DNA of 8,661 nt from JBBSEZ01 sp038239195 (GCA_038239195.1 JBBSEZ010000420.1:1-8661), one strand, 5' to 3'. Shown: positions 1 through 5,976, counted from the stretch's first letter. Translations and numbers: made by a program. Notes: generated by a model not told the origin, from the sequence alone.

Positions 1-30
1 GGCGAGCACATCAAGGAACTGTACGCTTGA
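1..30 (+). CDS. C-terminal end of a truncated gene, probably DUF1501 family
   Basis: Frame 1 is open from the window edge and ends in TGA at 28-30, giving the tail GEHIKELYA. Planctomycete DUF1501 proteins (secreted, alkaline-phosphatase/sulfatase-like) often end in a similar short 'G.PIKEL' tail, and DUF1501 genes often sit next to PPC-domain genes such as the one downstream. Only nine residues are visible, so the family call is inference. What is firm is that an open frame on the + strand ends here, immediately before a REP-like inverted repeat. Confidence 0.45.
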   Translation, partial: GEHIKELYA

Positions 31-40
31 CCGCGCCCTT

Positions 41-128
41 TAGGGAACGGCCTCCGTGCCGTTCCGCGGCGCCCCAGACGTGACGTGAGCCCGGTCGGGC
101 GGCGGAACGGCACGGAGGCCGTTCCCTA
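41..128. repeat. Nested inverted repeat, REP/BIME-like
   Basis: Positions 41-67 and 102-128 are perfect 27-bp reverse complements separated by 34 bp. Each arm is itself a hairpin: GGAACGGC, a 6-nt loop, then GCCGTTCC. The pair can therefore form two small hairpins or one long cruciform/stem-loop. It starts 10 bp after the upstream stop codon and ends about 40 bp before the next start. This is the layout of a bacterial REP doublet. It could also end transcription of the upstream gene, although no T-tract follows. The symmetry is seen directly; the REP label is inference. Confidence 0.8.
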
Positions 129-166
129 CAGGTTCGCGGCCCCAGTTGTCGTTTCTGAGGCACCTC

Positions 167-931
167 ATGCGCCGCACCCTCCTCTTCGCGCTGGCGTTGT
201 TCGCGCTTCTGCCGGCCTCGCCGTCGTTGGCGCAGAAGAAGAAAGATCCCCCCAAGGACCTGCCAAAGGTGCTCATGGCCCTGCCGCTCGGCGTGGCGCC
301 CGGCACCAAGACGCGCGTCGTCTTGCGCGGCCTGCGGCTGGACGGCGCCACGGCCGTGCGCTGCCAGCCCAAGGGCACCGCCAAGGTGCTCAAGAAGAGC
401 AAGGTGCCCGTCCCCAATCAGCAGGACGTCAATCGCGTCGGCGACAGCACGGTGGAGGTCGAGCTCGACGTGCCGGCCGACGTCGTTGGCGCCATCCTCA
501 GCGTCGTCGTGCAAACGGGCAAAGGGGAGAGCGCCGCGCACGCCGTCCTGCTCGATCGGTCGCCCGTGTTGATGGAAAAGGAGCCCAACAACGGCTTCCG
601 CGAGGCGCAGACGATCAAGATCGGGCAAGTCGTTCAAGGGAGCATCGGCAGCGCGCTGGACGTGGACACGTTCCGCTTCGAGGGCAAGGCCGGGCAGCAA
701 CTGGTGTTGGAGGTCATGGCGGCCCGGCACGGCTCGGCGCTCGACTCGGTGCTGACGCTCTACGACGACAAGGGGCAGAAGCTCGCCGAGAACGACGACG
801 TCGCCGACAGCACTGACTCGCGGCTCGAAATCGTCCTCCCGCGCAACGGCACCTATTACGCTTCCATTCAGGACGCCCACGACCAGGGCGGGGCGACCCA
901 CGTCTACCGATTCCTCGTGCGGCCGAAATGA
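167..931 (+). CDS. Secreted PPC-domain protein with TIG-like N-terminal half
   Basis: This is a 254-aa exported protein of unknown exact function. Residues 1-22 form a signal peptide (Arg-Arg, a hydrophobic Leu/Ala/Phe core, cleavage near SLA/QKK). Residues 35-130 resemble the IPT/TIG-like beta domain seen in planctomycete secreted proteins ('GVAPGTKTRVVLRG'). Residues 137-252 are a PPC (bacterial pre-peptidase C-terminal) domain: it opens with EKEPNNGFREAQ, followed by VDTFRFEGKAGQQL, 'LTLYDDKGQKLAENDD' and the closing 'GTYYASI' strand. PPC domains usually accompany secreted enzymes, but no catalytic domain is present, so a binding or structural role in the envelope is more likely. The ATG at 167 was chosen because TGAGG lies 6 nt upstream and it begins the signal peptide; an in-frame TTG at 146 would add seven residues and has no ribosome-binding site. 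The likely DUF1501 gene upstream fits a common planctomycete gene neighbourhood. Confidence 0.88.
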   Translation: MRRTLLFALALFALLPASPSLAQKKKDPPKDLPKVLMALPLGVAPGTKTRVVLRGLRLDGATAVRCQPKGTAKVLKKSKVPVPNQQDVNRVGDSTVEVELDVPADVVGAILSVVVQTGKGESAAHAVLLDRSPVLMEKEPNNGFREAQTIKIGQVVQGSIGSALDVDTFRFEGKAGQQLVLEVMAARHGSALDSVLTLYDDKGQKLAENDDVADSTDSRLEIVLPRNGTYYASIQDAHDQGGATHVYRFLVRPK

Positions 932-945
932 CGAGCGCCGGCCCG

Positions 946-974
946 TTGTCGCCGCCCTCCCGTTGAAGTAGGAT
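946..974 (+). promoter_or_regulatory. Candidate promoter of the first ECF sigma gene
   Basis: TTGTCG (946-951), a 17-bp spacer and TAGGAT (969-974) match the housekeeping consensus at 4/6 and 4/6 with ideal spacing. The start codon lies about 24 bp beyond the -10 box. A similar TTGTCG-N17 arrangement precedes the second sigma gene. No experimental support is available. Confidence 0.4.
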
Positions 975-998
975 CGCAGAGAACGGGAGGAGCGAACC

Positions 999-1631
999 AT
1001 GAGCGCTGACGTGGCCCCGTCCGAACTGATCCGCCGCTGCCGGGCCGGCGAGGGGCGAGCCCGCGAGCAGCTCTTCGACCGCTACCAGGCTTACCTGGGC
1101 GTGCTGGCGCGGGCGCAACTCGGCCGACAGCTTCGCGCCAAGGTCGATCCGTCCGACGTGGTGCAGCAGACGCTGCTGGAGGCACACCGCGACTTCGGTA
1201 GCTTCCAGGGCACCCACGAGGCCGAACTGCTCGCCTGGCTGCGCCGCATCCTCGCCCACAACCTCTTCAACGAGGCGCGGCGGTTCAACGCCCAGCAGCG
1301 CGATGCTTCCCGCGAGGTGTCGCTCGAACACGTCCGCGCCGGGGTCGAGCAGTCCTCGGTGATGCTCGGCCAGACGCTGGCCGCCGGCACCCCGTCGCCC
1401 AGCCAGGTCGCCTCGCAAAGGGAGTCGGCGGTGCGCCTCGCCGATGCGTTAGCGCGCTTGCCCGAGGATTATCAAACGGTGCTGCTGCTCCGCGTCTTCG
1501 AGGAGCGGCCCGCGGAGGAGGTCGCCCAGCGGATGGGCCGCACCGCGGGGGCCGTGCGCATGTTGCAGATGCGCGCGCTCACGGCGCTGCGCGAGCAGAT
1601 GGGCGCCGAGGGCGGCGGGGCGCCGGCGTGA
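999..1631 (+). CDS. ECF-type RNA polymerase sigma factor (210 aa)
   Basis: This is an alternative sigma factor of the extracytoplasmic-function type, which would direct RNA polymerase to a specific promoter set. Region 2 spans about residues 24-97: LFDRYQAYLGVLAR, then 'DPSDVVQQTLLEAHRDF' (core binding and -10 recognition), then 'ELLAWLRRILAHNLFNEARR'. A linker rich in Ser/Gln follows. Region 4 spans about 150-202: LARLPEDYQTVLLLRVFEE, then a helix-turn-helix 'AEEVAQRMGRTAGAVRMLQMRAL' that would contact the -35 box. The start is well supported: GGGAGG at 985-990 lies 8 nt before ATG. The type is abundant in planctomycetes, where it is often paired with a Ser/Thr kinase gene instead of an anti-sigma gene. 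Neither is visible next to it here, so its regulator and targets cannot be named. Confidence 0.93.
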   Translation: MSADVAPSELIRRCRAGEGRAREQLFDRYQAYLGVLARAQLGRQLRAKVDPSDVVQQTLLEAHRDFGSFQGTHEAELLAWLRRILAHNLFNEARRFNAQQRDASREVSLEHVRAGVEQSSVMLGQTLAAGTPSPSQVASQRESAVRLADALARLPEDYQTVLLLRVFEERPAEEVAQRMGRTAGAVRMLQMRALTALREQMGAEGGGAPA

Positions 1632-1725
1632 GAAGCGCCGGCGAAGGGACCGGACATTCCACCGACGAGGCGCCGAGGCGCAGGTCCCGGTTCCCGGAGC
1701 AAGTCATCCGGGGCACAATTGACTT

Positions 1726-2049
1726 GTGTTCTTGAACGTGTTTCTCACTGGCCACTTTAGAGGGACGCCGAGCGCCGCCTTCCTCGCGGTCTTCGCAACC
1801 TGCGGGCATTCGCCTTGTTCCTCCTCCGATCTCGACGACGCCACCGAAAAGGTTGCCCTGTATGCGAAAGGGGAGGCCCTCACTCACGCCGCCCGTCAAC
1901 TCGTCAACGGTGCTTGGACGAGCAAACTTGGCCCGGCCATCGACATTGCTCACACAACACTCGATGCCGTTGCTGGAGGCGCCTACGGCGAGGTTGTCGC
2001 GATCCTGAGTCGGAAACGAGGAGATGCAGACGACGAGAACGCGACCTGA
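1726..2049 (+). CDS. Possible small hypothetical protein (107 aa) or gene remnant
   Basis: I do not recognise this protein. It is open from a stop at 1720-1722 to TGA at 2047-2049; the first possible start is GTG at 1726, with no good ribosome-binding site. The N-terminal part is hydrophobic ('AAFLAVFATC'), reminiscent of a poor signal peptide or lipobox. The rest looks like a soluble alpha-helical segment ('DDATEKVALYAKGEALTHAARQ' onward, split here around A/L/G-rich stretches) with an acidic tail, DADDEN. Third codon positions are about 70% G/C by my count, above the local average, which argues for coding on this strand. A hairpin begins 12 bp after the stop. An antisense frame over 1579-2076 competes with it but has a less protein-like composition. 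It may be a real short gene with a misjudged start, or the 3' remnant of a longer one. Confidence 0.35.
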   Translation: MFLNVFLTGHFRGTPSAAFLAVFATCGHSPCSSSDLDDATEKVALYAKGEALTHAARQLVNGAWTSKLGPAIDIAHTTLDAVAGGAYGEVVAILSRKRGDADDENAT

Positions 2050-2060
2050 AAAGAAGGCAA

Positions 2061-2100
2061 ACCGGGGCCGCCCCATTGTCCCAGCCTGGGCGGCCCCGGT
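2061..2100. terminator. Strong GC hairpin, terminator-like
   Basis: ACCGGGGCCGCCC (2061-2073) pairs perfectly with GGGCGGCCCCGGT (2088-2100) across a 14-nt loop, a 13-bp stem. The sequence just to its left is A-rich (2049-2060), so on the minus strand the hairpin would be followed by a T-rich run. This is the usual form of an intrinsic terminator read leftward. On the plus strand no T-tract follows. It lies just after the doubtful small gene ending at 2049. Confidence 0.55.
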
Positions 2101-2158
2101 ACGACGCCACCTCGGCGCCGCACGAACACCTTAACTCCCTCTCGCTACATGGTCAAGA

Positions 2159-2169
2159 GTACACTGTAC
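2159..2169. promoter_or_regulatory. 11-bp palindrome, possible operator
   Basis: GTACACTGTAC is a perfect palindrome about a central C, in an AT-richer patch roughly 50 bp upstream of the candidate -10 box of the UvrC-like gene. It could bind a dimeric repressor or activator, but an 11-bp palindrome can also occur by chance. I do not match it to a named regulator. Confidence 0.25.
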
Positions 2170-2215
2170 GGAATTATCATTGTCGTCGATTGTCTCCTGT
2201 CGCGTCCCGCAGAAC

Positions 2216-2224
2216 TGCTAGAAT
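2216..2224 (+). promoter_or_regulatory. Extended -10 box upstream of UvrC-like gene
   Basis: TGCTAGAAT fits an extended -10 element (TGnTATAAT), with 5/6 matches in the hexamer. The best -35 candidate is weak (CTGTCG at 2197-2202, 16-bp spacer), as expected for an extended -10 promoter. Transcription would start near 2231, leaving a leader of about 84 nt before the preferred GTG start at 2315. Confidence 0.4.
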
Positions 2225-2314
2225 GCTCCCACGTTGCCCGGTCGAGGCGAGTTGGAGGCGCTGCGCCGGACGCTGTTTTCACAAACTCGGAGCGGCGGCG
2301 CAGGAGGAGACGCG

Positions 2315-3490
2315 GTGGCAGGGCTGTTCCGACAAAACAAGGTGACGGAGCTCGGGCCTTGCGCCCTGGCGCTTGGGGCCGCCCCGCTCTTCAGCGTGCG
2401 CGGCCGACGGCCGGGGCGGCTGCGCGAGGCGGTGCGGAGCAAGTGCCCGCGCTTGCCCGGCATCTACGCGATGATCGACGGGGCGGGCGAGTTGGTCTAC
2501 GTCGGCAAGGCCAAGAGCTTGCGGGCCCGTTTGCTCAGCTATTTCCGCAAGGGGCGCGACCCCAAGGCCGGGCGCATCCTGAAGGACACGCGCCGGCTGG
2601 TGTGGGAGGTGGCGCCGAGCGAGTTCGCGGCGCTGCTGCGCGAGCTGGAGCTCATCCGGCGCTGGCAGCCCCGCCACAACGTCCAGGGCCAGCCGAAACG
2701 GCGCCGGCGCGTCTACGTCTGCGTGGGCCGGCGGCCGGCGCCCTATGCGTTCGCGACGGCGAGCCCTCCGAAGACGGCGTTTGCCTGCTTCGGGCCGGTG
2801 CCGGGGGCGCGCCAGGCGCGCGAGGCGGTGCGACGGCTCAACGACTGGTATCGGCTTCGCGACTGCCCCCAGAAACAGGAAATGGTCTTCGCCGACCAGA
2901 GCGAATTGTTCCCCGTGGTGCGCGCGGCGGCGTGTCTGCGCCACGAGATCGGCAATTGCATCGGCCCGTGCGCCGCGGCATGCACCCAGGCCGACTACGC
3001 CTTCCACGTCCGCGCCGCGCTGGACTTTCTCGAGGGCAAGGACAGCACGCCCCTCGAACAACTCGAGCGCGACATGAACGCCGCCTCGGCGGAGCTGGCG
3101 TTCGAGCGCGCCGCGGCGCTGCGCGACAAGCTCGATCCGCTGCGCTGGCTGAGCCATCATCTCGGGCGCCTGCGCGAGGCGGTGCGCCATTCGTTCGTCT
3201 ACCCGGTGCGCAGCCACGACGGCAGTGAGGCGTGGTATCTGGTGCGCGCCGGGAGGGCGTATGCCGTCGTTCCGGCTCCAGGCGACGGGGTGAGCGGGGA
3301 AGTGGCGCGGGCGGCGCTGGAGGCGGTGTTTCCGCACGGCGCGAAGGGCGCCACCGGCATCGAGGAGGTCGATGGCGTGCTGCTGGTGGCAGGGTGGTTT
3401 CGCCGCCACGTGCAGGAGCGCGAGGGCGTGCTTTCGCCGGCCGCGGCCCTGGCCCAATGCGCGCTGCATCAACGCGGCCCGCTCGGTTAG
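2315..3490 (+). CDS. Short UvrC-like GIY-YIG endonuclease (Cho-like, 391 aa)
   Basis: This is probably a DNA-repair nuclease related to the N-terminal half of UvrC, which makes the 3' incision in nucleotide excision repair. Numbering from GTG 2315: the GIY-YIG domain spans about 45-122, with GIY at 49-51, VYVG at 61-64, the arginines of KSLRARL, the likely catalytic E110 (LLRELELI) and N122 (PRHN). A UvrC-type cysteine set follows: C184 (RLRDC), then C207, C215 and C219 in 'CLRHEIGNCIGPC', as in UvrC's iron-sulfur-binding cysteines. A UVR motif that would contact UvrB lies at about 249-278 ('SAELAFERAAALRDKL'). The C-terminal 110 residues are not the UvrC RNase H or HhH domains, so a 5' incision is not expected. 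E. coli Cho also lacks that half. The start is set by AGGAGG at 2302-2307, 7 nt before the GTG; a TTG at 2234 would add 27 residues of non-conserved sequence with no ribosome-binding site. Confidence 0.85.
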   Translation: MAGLFRQNKVTELGPCALALGAAPLFSVRGRRPGRLREAVRSKCPRLPGIYAMIDGAGELVYVGKAKSLRARLLSYFRKGRDPKAGRILKDTRRLVWEVAPSEFAALLRELELIRRWQPRHNVQGQPKRRRRVYVCVGRRPAPYAFATASPPKTAFACFGPVPGARQAREAVRRLNDWYRLRDCPQKQEMVFADQSELFPVVRAAACLRHEIGNCIGPCAAACTQADYAFHVRAALDFLEGKDSTPLEQLERDMNAASAELAFERAAALRDKLDPLRWLSHHLGRLREAVRHSFVYPVRSHDGSEAWYLVRAGRAYAVVPAPGDGVSGEVARAALEAVFPHGAKGATGIEEVDGVLLVAGWFRRHVQEREGVLSPAAALAQCALHQRGPLG

Positions 3491-3573
3491 GATCGCGAAG
3501 GAAAGAAAGCAGTTCCATCCCCCCAGTTAGCGACCCGTTCTCGACGAAGACGATCTCGGCCCCCCTTCGGGGA

Positions 3574-3602
3574 TTGTCGGCGGGCGTTGGAATCGCGATA
3601 AG
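3574..3602 (+). promoter_or_regulatory. Candidate promoter of the second ECF sigma gene
   Basis: TTGTCG (3574-3579), a 17-bp spacer and GATAAG (3597-3602) give 4/6 and 4/6 matches. The -35 hexamer and spacing are the same as at the first sigma gene. The rest of the 158-bp gap (3491-3648) holds a small CCCC-TTC-GGGG hairpin but nothing else that I recognise. Confidence 0.3.
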
Positions 3603-3648
3603 TACCAAACGCTCTTTCCACTCGCTCTTCGCTGAGGAGGCGTCGCCC

Positions 3649-4206
3649 ATGCACACAACCCCCGTCAGCCTGCTCCAGCGCCTGGGTCAGTCGCCCACCC
3701 CCGAGACGTGGGAGCGGTTCGTCCGATTGTACACTCCGCTGCTCTTCTACTGGGCCCGTCGTCTGGGCATGCAGGAACAGGACGCGGCCGACCTCGTTCA
3801 GGACGTCCTGATCGTCCTGGTCCAGAAAGTGCCCGAGCTACAGTACGACGCCACGCGGAGCTTTCGCGGCTGGGTGCGAATGGTGCTGCTCAACAAGTGG
3901 CGCGACCGGCGCGACCGCGCTCCGGCGCCCGGCCAACTCGACAGCGCCAACGTCCCGGCCGTGCCCGATGAAGTCGAGGTTCTTCAGGAGGCGGAATACC
4001 GCCAGTACCTCACTCACCGCGCCTTGCGGCTGATGCAGAGCGACTTCGAGCCGGCGACGTGGAAGGCGTGCTGGGAGACGGTCGTGTGTGGCCGGGCGGC
4101 GGCCGAGGTTGCCGCCGAGGTGGGGCTGACGGTGAACGCGGTCTACCTGGCCCGGTCGCGGGTGCTGGCCCGGCTGCGCCGCGACCTCGAGGGACTGCTC
4201 GACTGA
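3649..4206 (+). CDS. ECF-type RNA polymerase sigma factor (185 aa)
   Basis: This is a second ECF sigma factor, from a different subgroup than the one at 999. Region 2 spans about residues 20-88: 'WERFVRLYTPLLFYWARRLG', 'DAADLVQDVLIVLVQKVPEL', then 'SFRGWVRMVLLNKWRDRRDR'. Region 4 spans about 130-182: 'DFEPATWKACWETVVCGRA', then a helix-turn-helix 'AAEVAAEVGLTVNAVYLARS' with the final arginine-rich helix. This kind, with the 'FxPATWxACW' signature, is familiar from planctomycete genomes, where it lies beside kinases or large surface-protein genes. The start at ATG 3649 is supported by GAGGAGG at 3634-3640, 8 nt upstream; the frame is open further upstream to about 3232 but overlaps the UvrC-like gene in another frame. 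No anti-sigma gene follows. Instead there is a terminator-like structure and a repeated leader (L1), then an insertion sequence. Confidence 0.92.
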   Translation: MHTTPVSLLQRLGQSPTPETWERFVRLYTPLLFYWARRLGMQEQDAADLVQDVLIVLVQKVPELQYDATRSFRGWVRMVLLNKWRDRRDRAPAPGQLDSANVPAVPDEVEVLQEAEYRQYLTHRALRLMQSDFEPATWKACWETVVCGRAAAEVAAEVGLTVNAVYLARSRVLARLRRDLEGLLD

Positions 4207-4221
4207 GCGCAGGTCTTTTTT
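4183..4221 (+). terminator. Terminator-like structure over the sigma gene stop codon
   Basis: GACCT (4183-4187) can pair with AGGTC (4211-4215), directly followed by six T residues (4216-4221). Inside, CGAG (4188-4191) pairs with CTCG (4198-4201). It would stop transcription of the sigma gene so that the leader downstream depends on its own promoter. The outer stem is only 5 bp, so this is a moderate candidate. Confidence 0.4.
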
Positions 4222-4240
4222 CGCGTCGCGCACATTTTCC

Positions 4241-4269
4241 TGACAGGTCTGGCGGTCCCGTCCCGTAGT
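4241..4269 (+). promoter_or_regulatory. Candidate ECF-type promoter of leader L1
   Basis: TGACA (4241-4245) and CGTAGT (4264-4269) are 18 bp apart and begin the repeated leader. The same two elements precede leader L2, 16 bp apart. CGTA/CGTC-type -10 boxes are typical of ECF-dependent promoters, so one of the sigma factors here could read it. That is inference from position and motif shape only; the different spacers weaken it. Confidence 0.3.
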
Positions 4270-4333
4270 CTGATGCGGACAGGGCGGGCGACGGTTCGCC
4301 CGATCCTTCCCAGCCCCCAGTACGAACACGGGA
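4263..4333 (+). repeat. Leader repeat L1, left copy
   Basis: This 71-bp segment is 64/71 identical to 6046-6116. The last 28 positions (4306-4333) are identical in both copies and contain CCCAGCCCCCAGTACGAAC. In the right copy the repeat ends 6 bp before the ATG of an exported protein, so it is most likely a conserved 5' untranslated leader. The left copy has lost, or never had, a gene: no start codon with an open frame follows before the insertion sequence begins at about 4364. The sequence between (4334-4363) has a T6 run and no match at the right copy. Confidence 0.8.
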
Positions 4334-4363
4334 GTGTAGCGAAGGATTGCTGTTTTTTGGTCT

Positions 4364-4378
4364 AGGAGTTTGTCCGAG
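4364..4378. repeat. Left terminal inverted repeat of the IS
   Basis: AGGAGTTTGTCCGAG matches the reverse complement of 6011-6025 at 13 of 15 positions; the two differences are adjacent (TT versus CC). Confidence 0.75.
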
Positions 4379-4392
4379 TAATCAGGAGATCG

Positions 4393-4410
4393 GCAAGCCT
4401 GGGGGCTTGC
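4393..4410. repeat. Subterminal hairpin near the left IS end
   Basis: GCAAGCC and GGCTTGC form a perfect 7-bp stem with a 4-nt loop, about 15 bp inside the left terminal repeat and upstream of the transposase start. It may block read-through transcription from outside the IS or mark the end for the transposase. The role is not established. Confidence 0.5.
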
Positions 4411-4480
4411 CCCTCGCTGGGGTGCGGATCATGATAGCAGGGAACGGGCAAGGTTTCCCACAGAAGCAGTGCGACGGAGG

Positions 4481-5938
4481 ATGATCGTGGACGCGCCACG
4501 CAAGACCTATCGGCCCTGGGGCCCCGAGGCCTACCGGCAGCAGGGCCACTCCCCCCACGGCAAACTGCCCGAGGACGACCTCGTCTTCTTCCTTCTCGAC
4601 GTCGTGCCCCAACTCGACCTCGCCGCTGTCTACGCCCCCTACGAGGACCAGTTGCGCGGCGCCCCCCCTTTCGACCCGCGCATGATGACCTGCCTGTGGC
4701 TGTACTCTTACTCCGTCGGCGTCTTCTCCAGTCGCAAGATCGCCAAGGCGTCCGAACGCAACCTCGCCTTCCTCGCCATCGTCGGCGACGACCGCCCCGA
4801 CTTCCGCACCATCAGCGACTTCCGCAAGCTCCACCTGGCCGCCCTCGCCGACCTGTTTCATCAGGTGCTGAAACTGGCGCACGAGGCGGGCCTGGTGCAA
4901 CTGGGTGCCTGGGCCACCGACGGCAGCAAGTTCCCCGGCAACGCCTCGCGTCACAAGGCCATGAGCTACGGCTACGTGCAAAAGGAAGAAGAACGTCTCA
5001 AGGCCGAGATCGCTGAACTGCTCGAGCAGACGCAGCAACAAGATGAGGCCGAGGACGCCGCCCTGGGGGCCCGCCGCGGTGACGAGTTGCCCGACGAACT
5101 GCGTTTCCGCGAGGAGCGCCTGGCCAAGATCCGGGAAGCCAAAGCGCGTCTGGAGGAGCAGGCGAAGGCCGCCGCCGAGGTGGAGAGGCAGCGTCGCGCC
5201 GAGGCCGAGCAGCAACGCCAACAGGAAGGCCGCAAGGTGGGGGGGAGACCGCCGGGGCCGATCAGCGAAGTTCCCGACGCCAAGGCCCAGACCAACTTTA
5301 CCGATCCCGAATTGAAGATGATGCCGCAGGACAACAAAGGCTGGGACTACTCCGGCAACGCCCAGGTGGTGGTCGATGACGCTTGCCAGGTCATCATCGC
5401 CTGTGACGTGGTGATCCAGAGCAACGACAAGCAGCAGGCGGTGCCGATGGCCGAGAAGGCGCTGGCCAACTTGGCGGCGACGGGGATCGAGCGCGCTGTC
5501 GATGCGACGGGCACGGTGCAGAAGATCGTCAGCCTGCAGGACAGTGGTTACTTCAGCGCCAAGGCCGTGTCGGAGTTGGAGGCGCTGGGCTTCGACCCGT
5601 ACGTCGCGACAGAACGGCAGAAGCACCACGCCCCGACGGTGGCGGTGCCGCTGTCGGCCGGGTTGCTGTCGCCAGAACTGCTGGCAGCGAAGCGGGTGGC
5701 GGCGGTAACGCCCCAGGAGAAGATGCGGGCGAAGTTGCAAACGCCGCAGGGGCGAGCCGTGTACGGCTTGCGCAAGGGGGTGGTCGAGCCAGTGTTCGGC
5801 CAGATCAAGGCAGCGCGCGTCTTCCGCCGCTTCAGTCTGCGCGGGCTGGAGAAGGTCCGGGCCGAATGGCGTTTGGTGTGCCTGACCCACAACCTCCTCA
5901 AGATCTGGCGCTACCGCTGCGCACCGAGTGTGAATTAA
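4481..5938 (+). CDS. IS1182-family DDE transposase (about 485 aa)
   Basis: This enzyme would cut and rejoin the ends of its own insertion sequence. Numbering from ATG 4481: a DUF772-type N-terminal region (about 62-135) with 'PPFDPRMMTCLWLYSYSVG' and 'RPDFRTISDFRKLHLAAL', then the first catalytic Asp at D147 (ATDGSK) with the family motif NASRHKAMSY. A long charged coiled-coil insertion (about 167-250) with many Glu, Ala, Arg and Gln follows. Then come 'NKGWDYSGNAQVVVDDA', the second Asp D354 (SLQDSGYFS) and the catalytic Glu E436 in VEPVFGQIKAARVFRRF, ending with 'GLEKVRAEWRLVCLTHNLL'. All three DDE residues are present and the frame is intact, so it may be active. The start is uncertain: GGAGG (4476-4480) directly touches ATG 4481 but lies 6 nt before GTG 4487; a GTG at 4469 is also in frame. 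Confidence 0.93.
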   Translation: MIVDAPRKTYRPWGPEAYRQQGHSPHGKLPEDDLVFFLLDVVPQLDLAAVYAPYEDQLRGAPPFDPRMMTCLWLYSYSVGVFSSRKIAKASERNLAFLAIVGDDRPDFRTISDFRKLHLAALADLFHQVLKLAHEAGLVQLGAWATDGSKFPGNASRHKAMSYGYVQKEEERLKAEIAELLEQTQQQDEAEDAALGARRGDELPDELRFREERLAKIREAKARLEEQAKAAAEVERQRRAEAEQQRQQEGRKVGGRPPGPISEVPDAKAQTNFTDPELKMMPQDNKGWDYSGNAQVVVDDACQVIIACDVVIQSNDKQQAVPMAEKALANLAATGIERAVDATGTVQKIVSLQDSGYFSAKAVSELEALGFDPYVATERQKHHAPTVAVPLSAGLLSPELLAAKRVAAVTPQEKMRAKLQTPQGRAVYGLRKGVVEPVFGQIKAARVFRRFSLRGLEKVRAEWRLVCLTHNLLKIWRYRCAPSVN

Positions 5939-5976
5939 AATGTCCTAAATGTAGTAATAGCGGACGCGAGGGAGGA

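Larger units (their letters stand above)
1632..2314 (+). other. Long weakly annotated interval between sigma gene and UvrC-like gene
   Basis: These roughly 680 bp contain no gene recognised with confidence. They hold one doubtful reading frame (1726-2049), a strong GC-rich hairpin (2061-2100), an AT-richer patch around 2150-2225 with an 11-bp palindrome (2159-2169) and an extended -10 box (2216-2224), and then the 5' leader of the UvrC-like gene. The lower GC than flanking genes around 1720-1760 and 2150-2200 fits regulatory DNA or decaying sequence. No tRNA-like or rRNA-like segment was seen. Confidence 0.5.

Noticed and set aside
11..1000. A 329-codon minus-strand frame over the PPC gene and sigma promoter
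   Set aside because: It is antisense to a protein with signal peptide and PPC domain, covers the inverted repeat, and is Arg/His-rich like other mirror frames.
1579..2076. A 165-codon minus-strand frame in the weak interval
   Set aside because: It starts inside the 2061-2100 hairpin, runs into the end of the sigma gene and has a patchy composition; the plus-strand frame at 1726 has the better codon pattern.
2234..2314. Earlier TTG start for the UvrC-like gene
   Set aside because: There is no ribosome-binding site at TTG 2234, whereas AGGAGG lies 7 nt before GTG 2315; the extra 27 residues are Gly/Arg-rich and look untranslated.
2279..3472. A 397-codon minus-strand frame opposite the UvrC-like gene
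   Set aside because: It is antisense to a clear GIY-YIG/UVR protein and shows no recognisable motif.
2315..3490. Full-length UvrC
   Set aside because: The protein is far shorter than UvrC (usually around 600 aa) and has no recognisable RNase H or HhH segment after the UVR motif.
3464..3493. TAGGAT at 3488-3493 as promoter for the second sigma gene
   Set aside because: It overlaps the stop codon of the UvrC-like gene and has no acceptable -35 box; the pair at 3574-3602 is better placed.
4382..5890. A 502-codon open frame on the minus strand across the IS
   Set aside because: It is antisense to an intact transposase with DDE residues, and its His/Leu/Gly/Arg-rich composition is typical of the mirror of GC-rich coding DNA.
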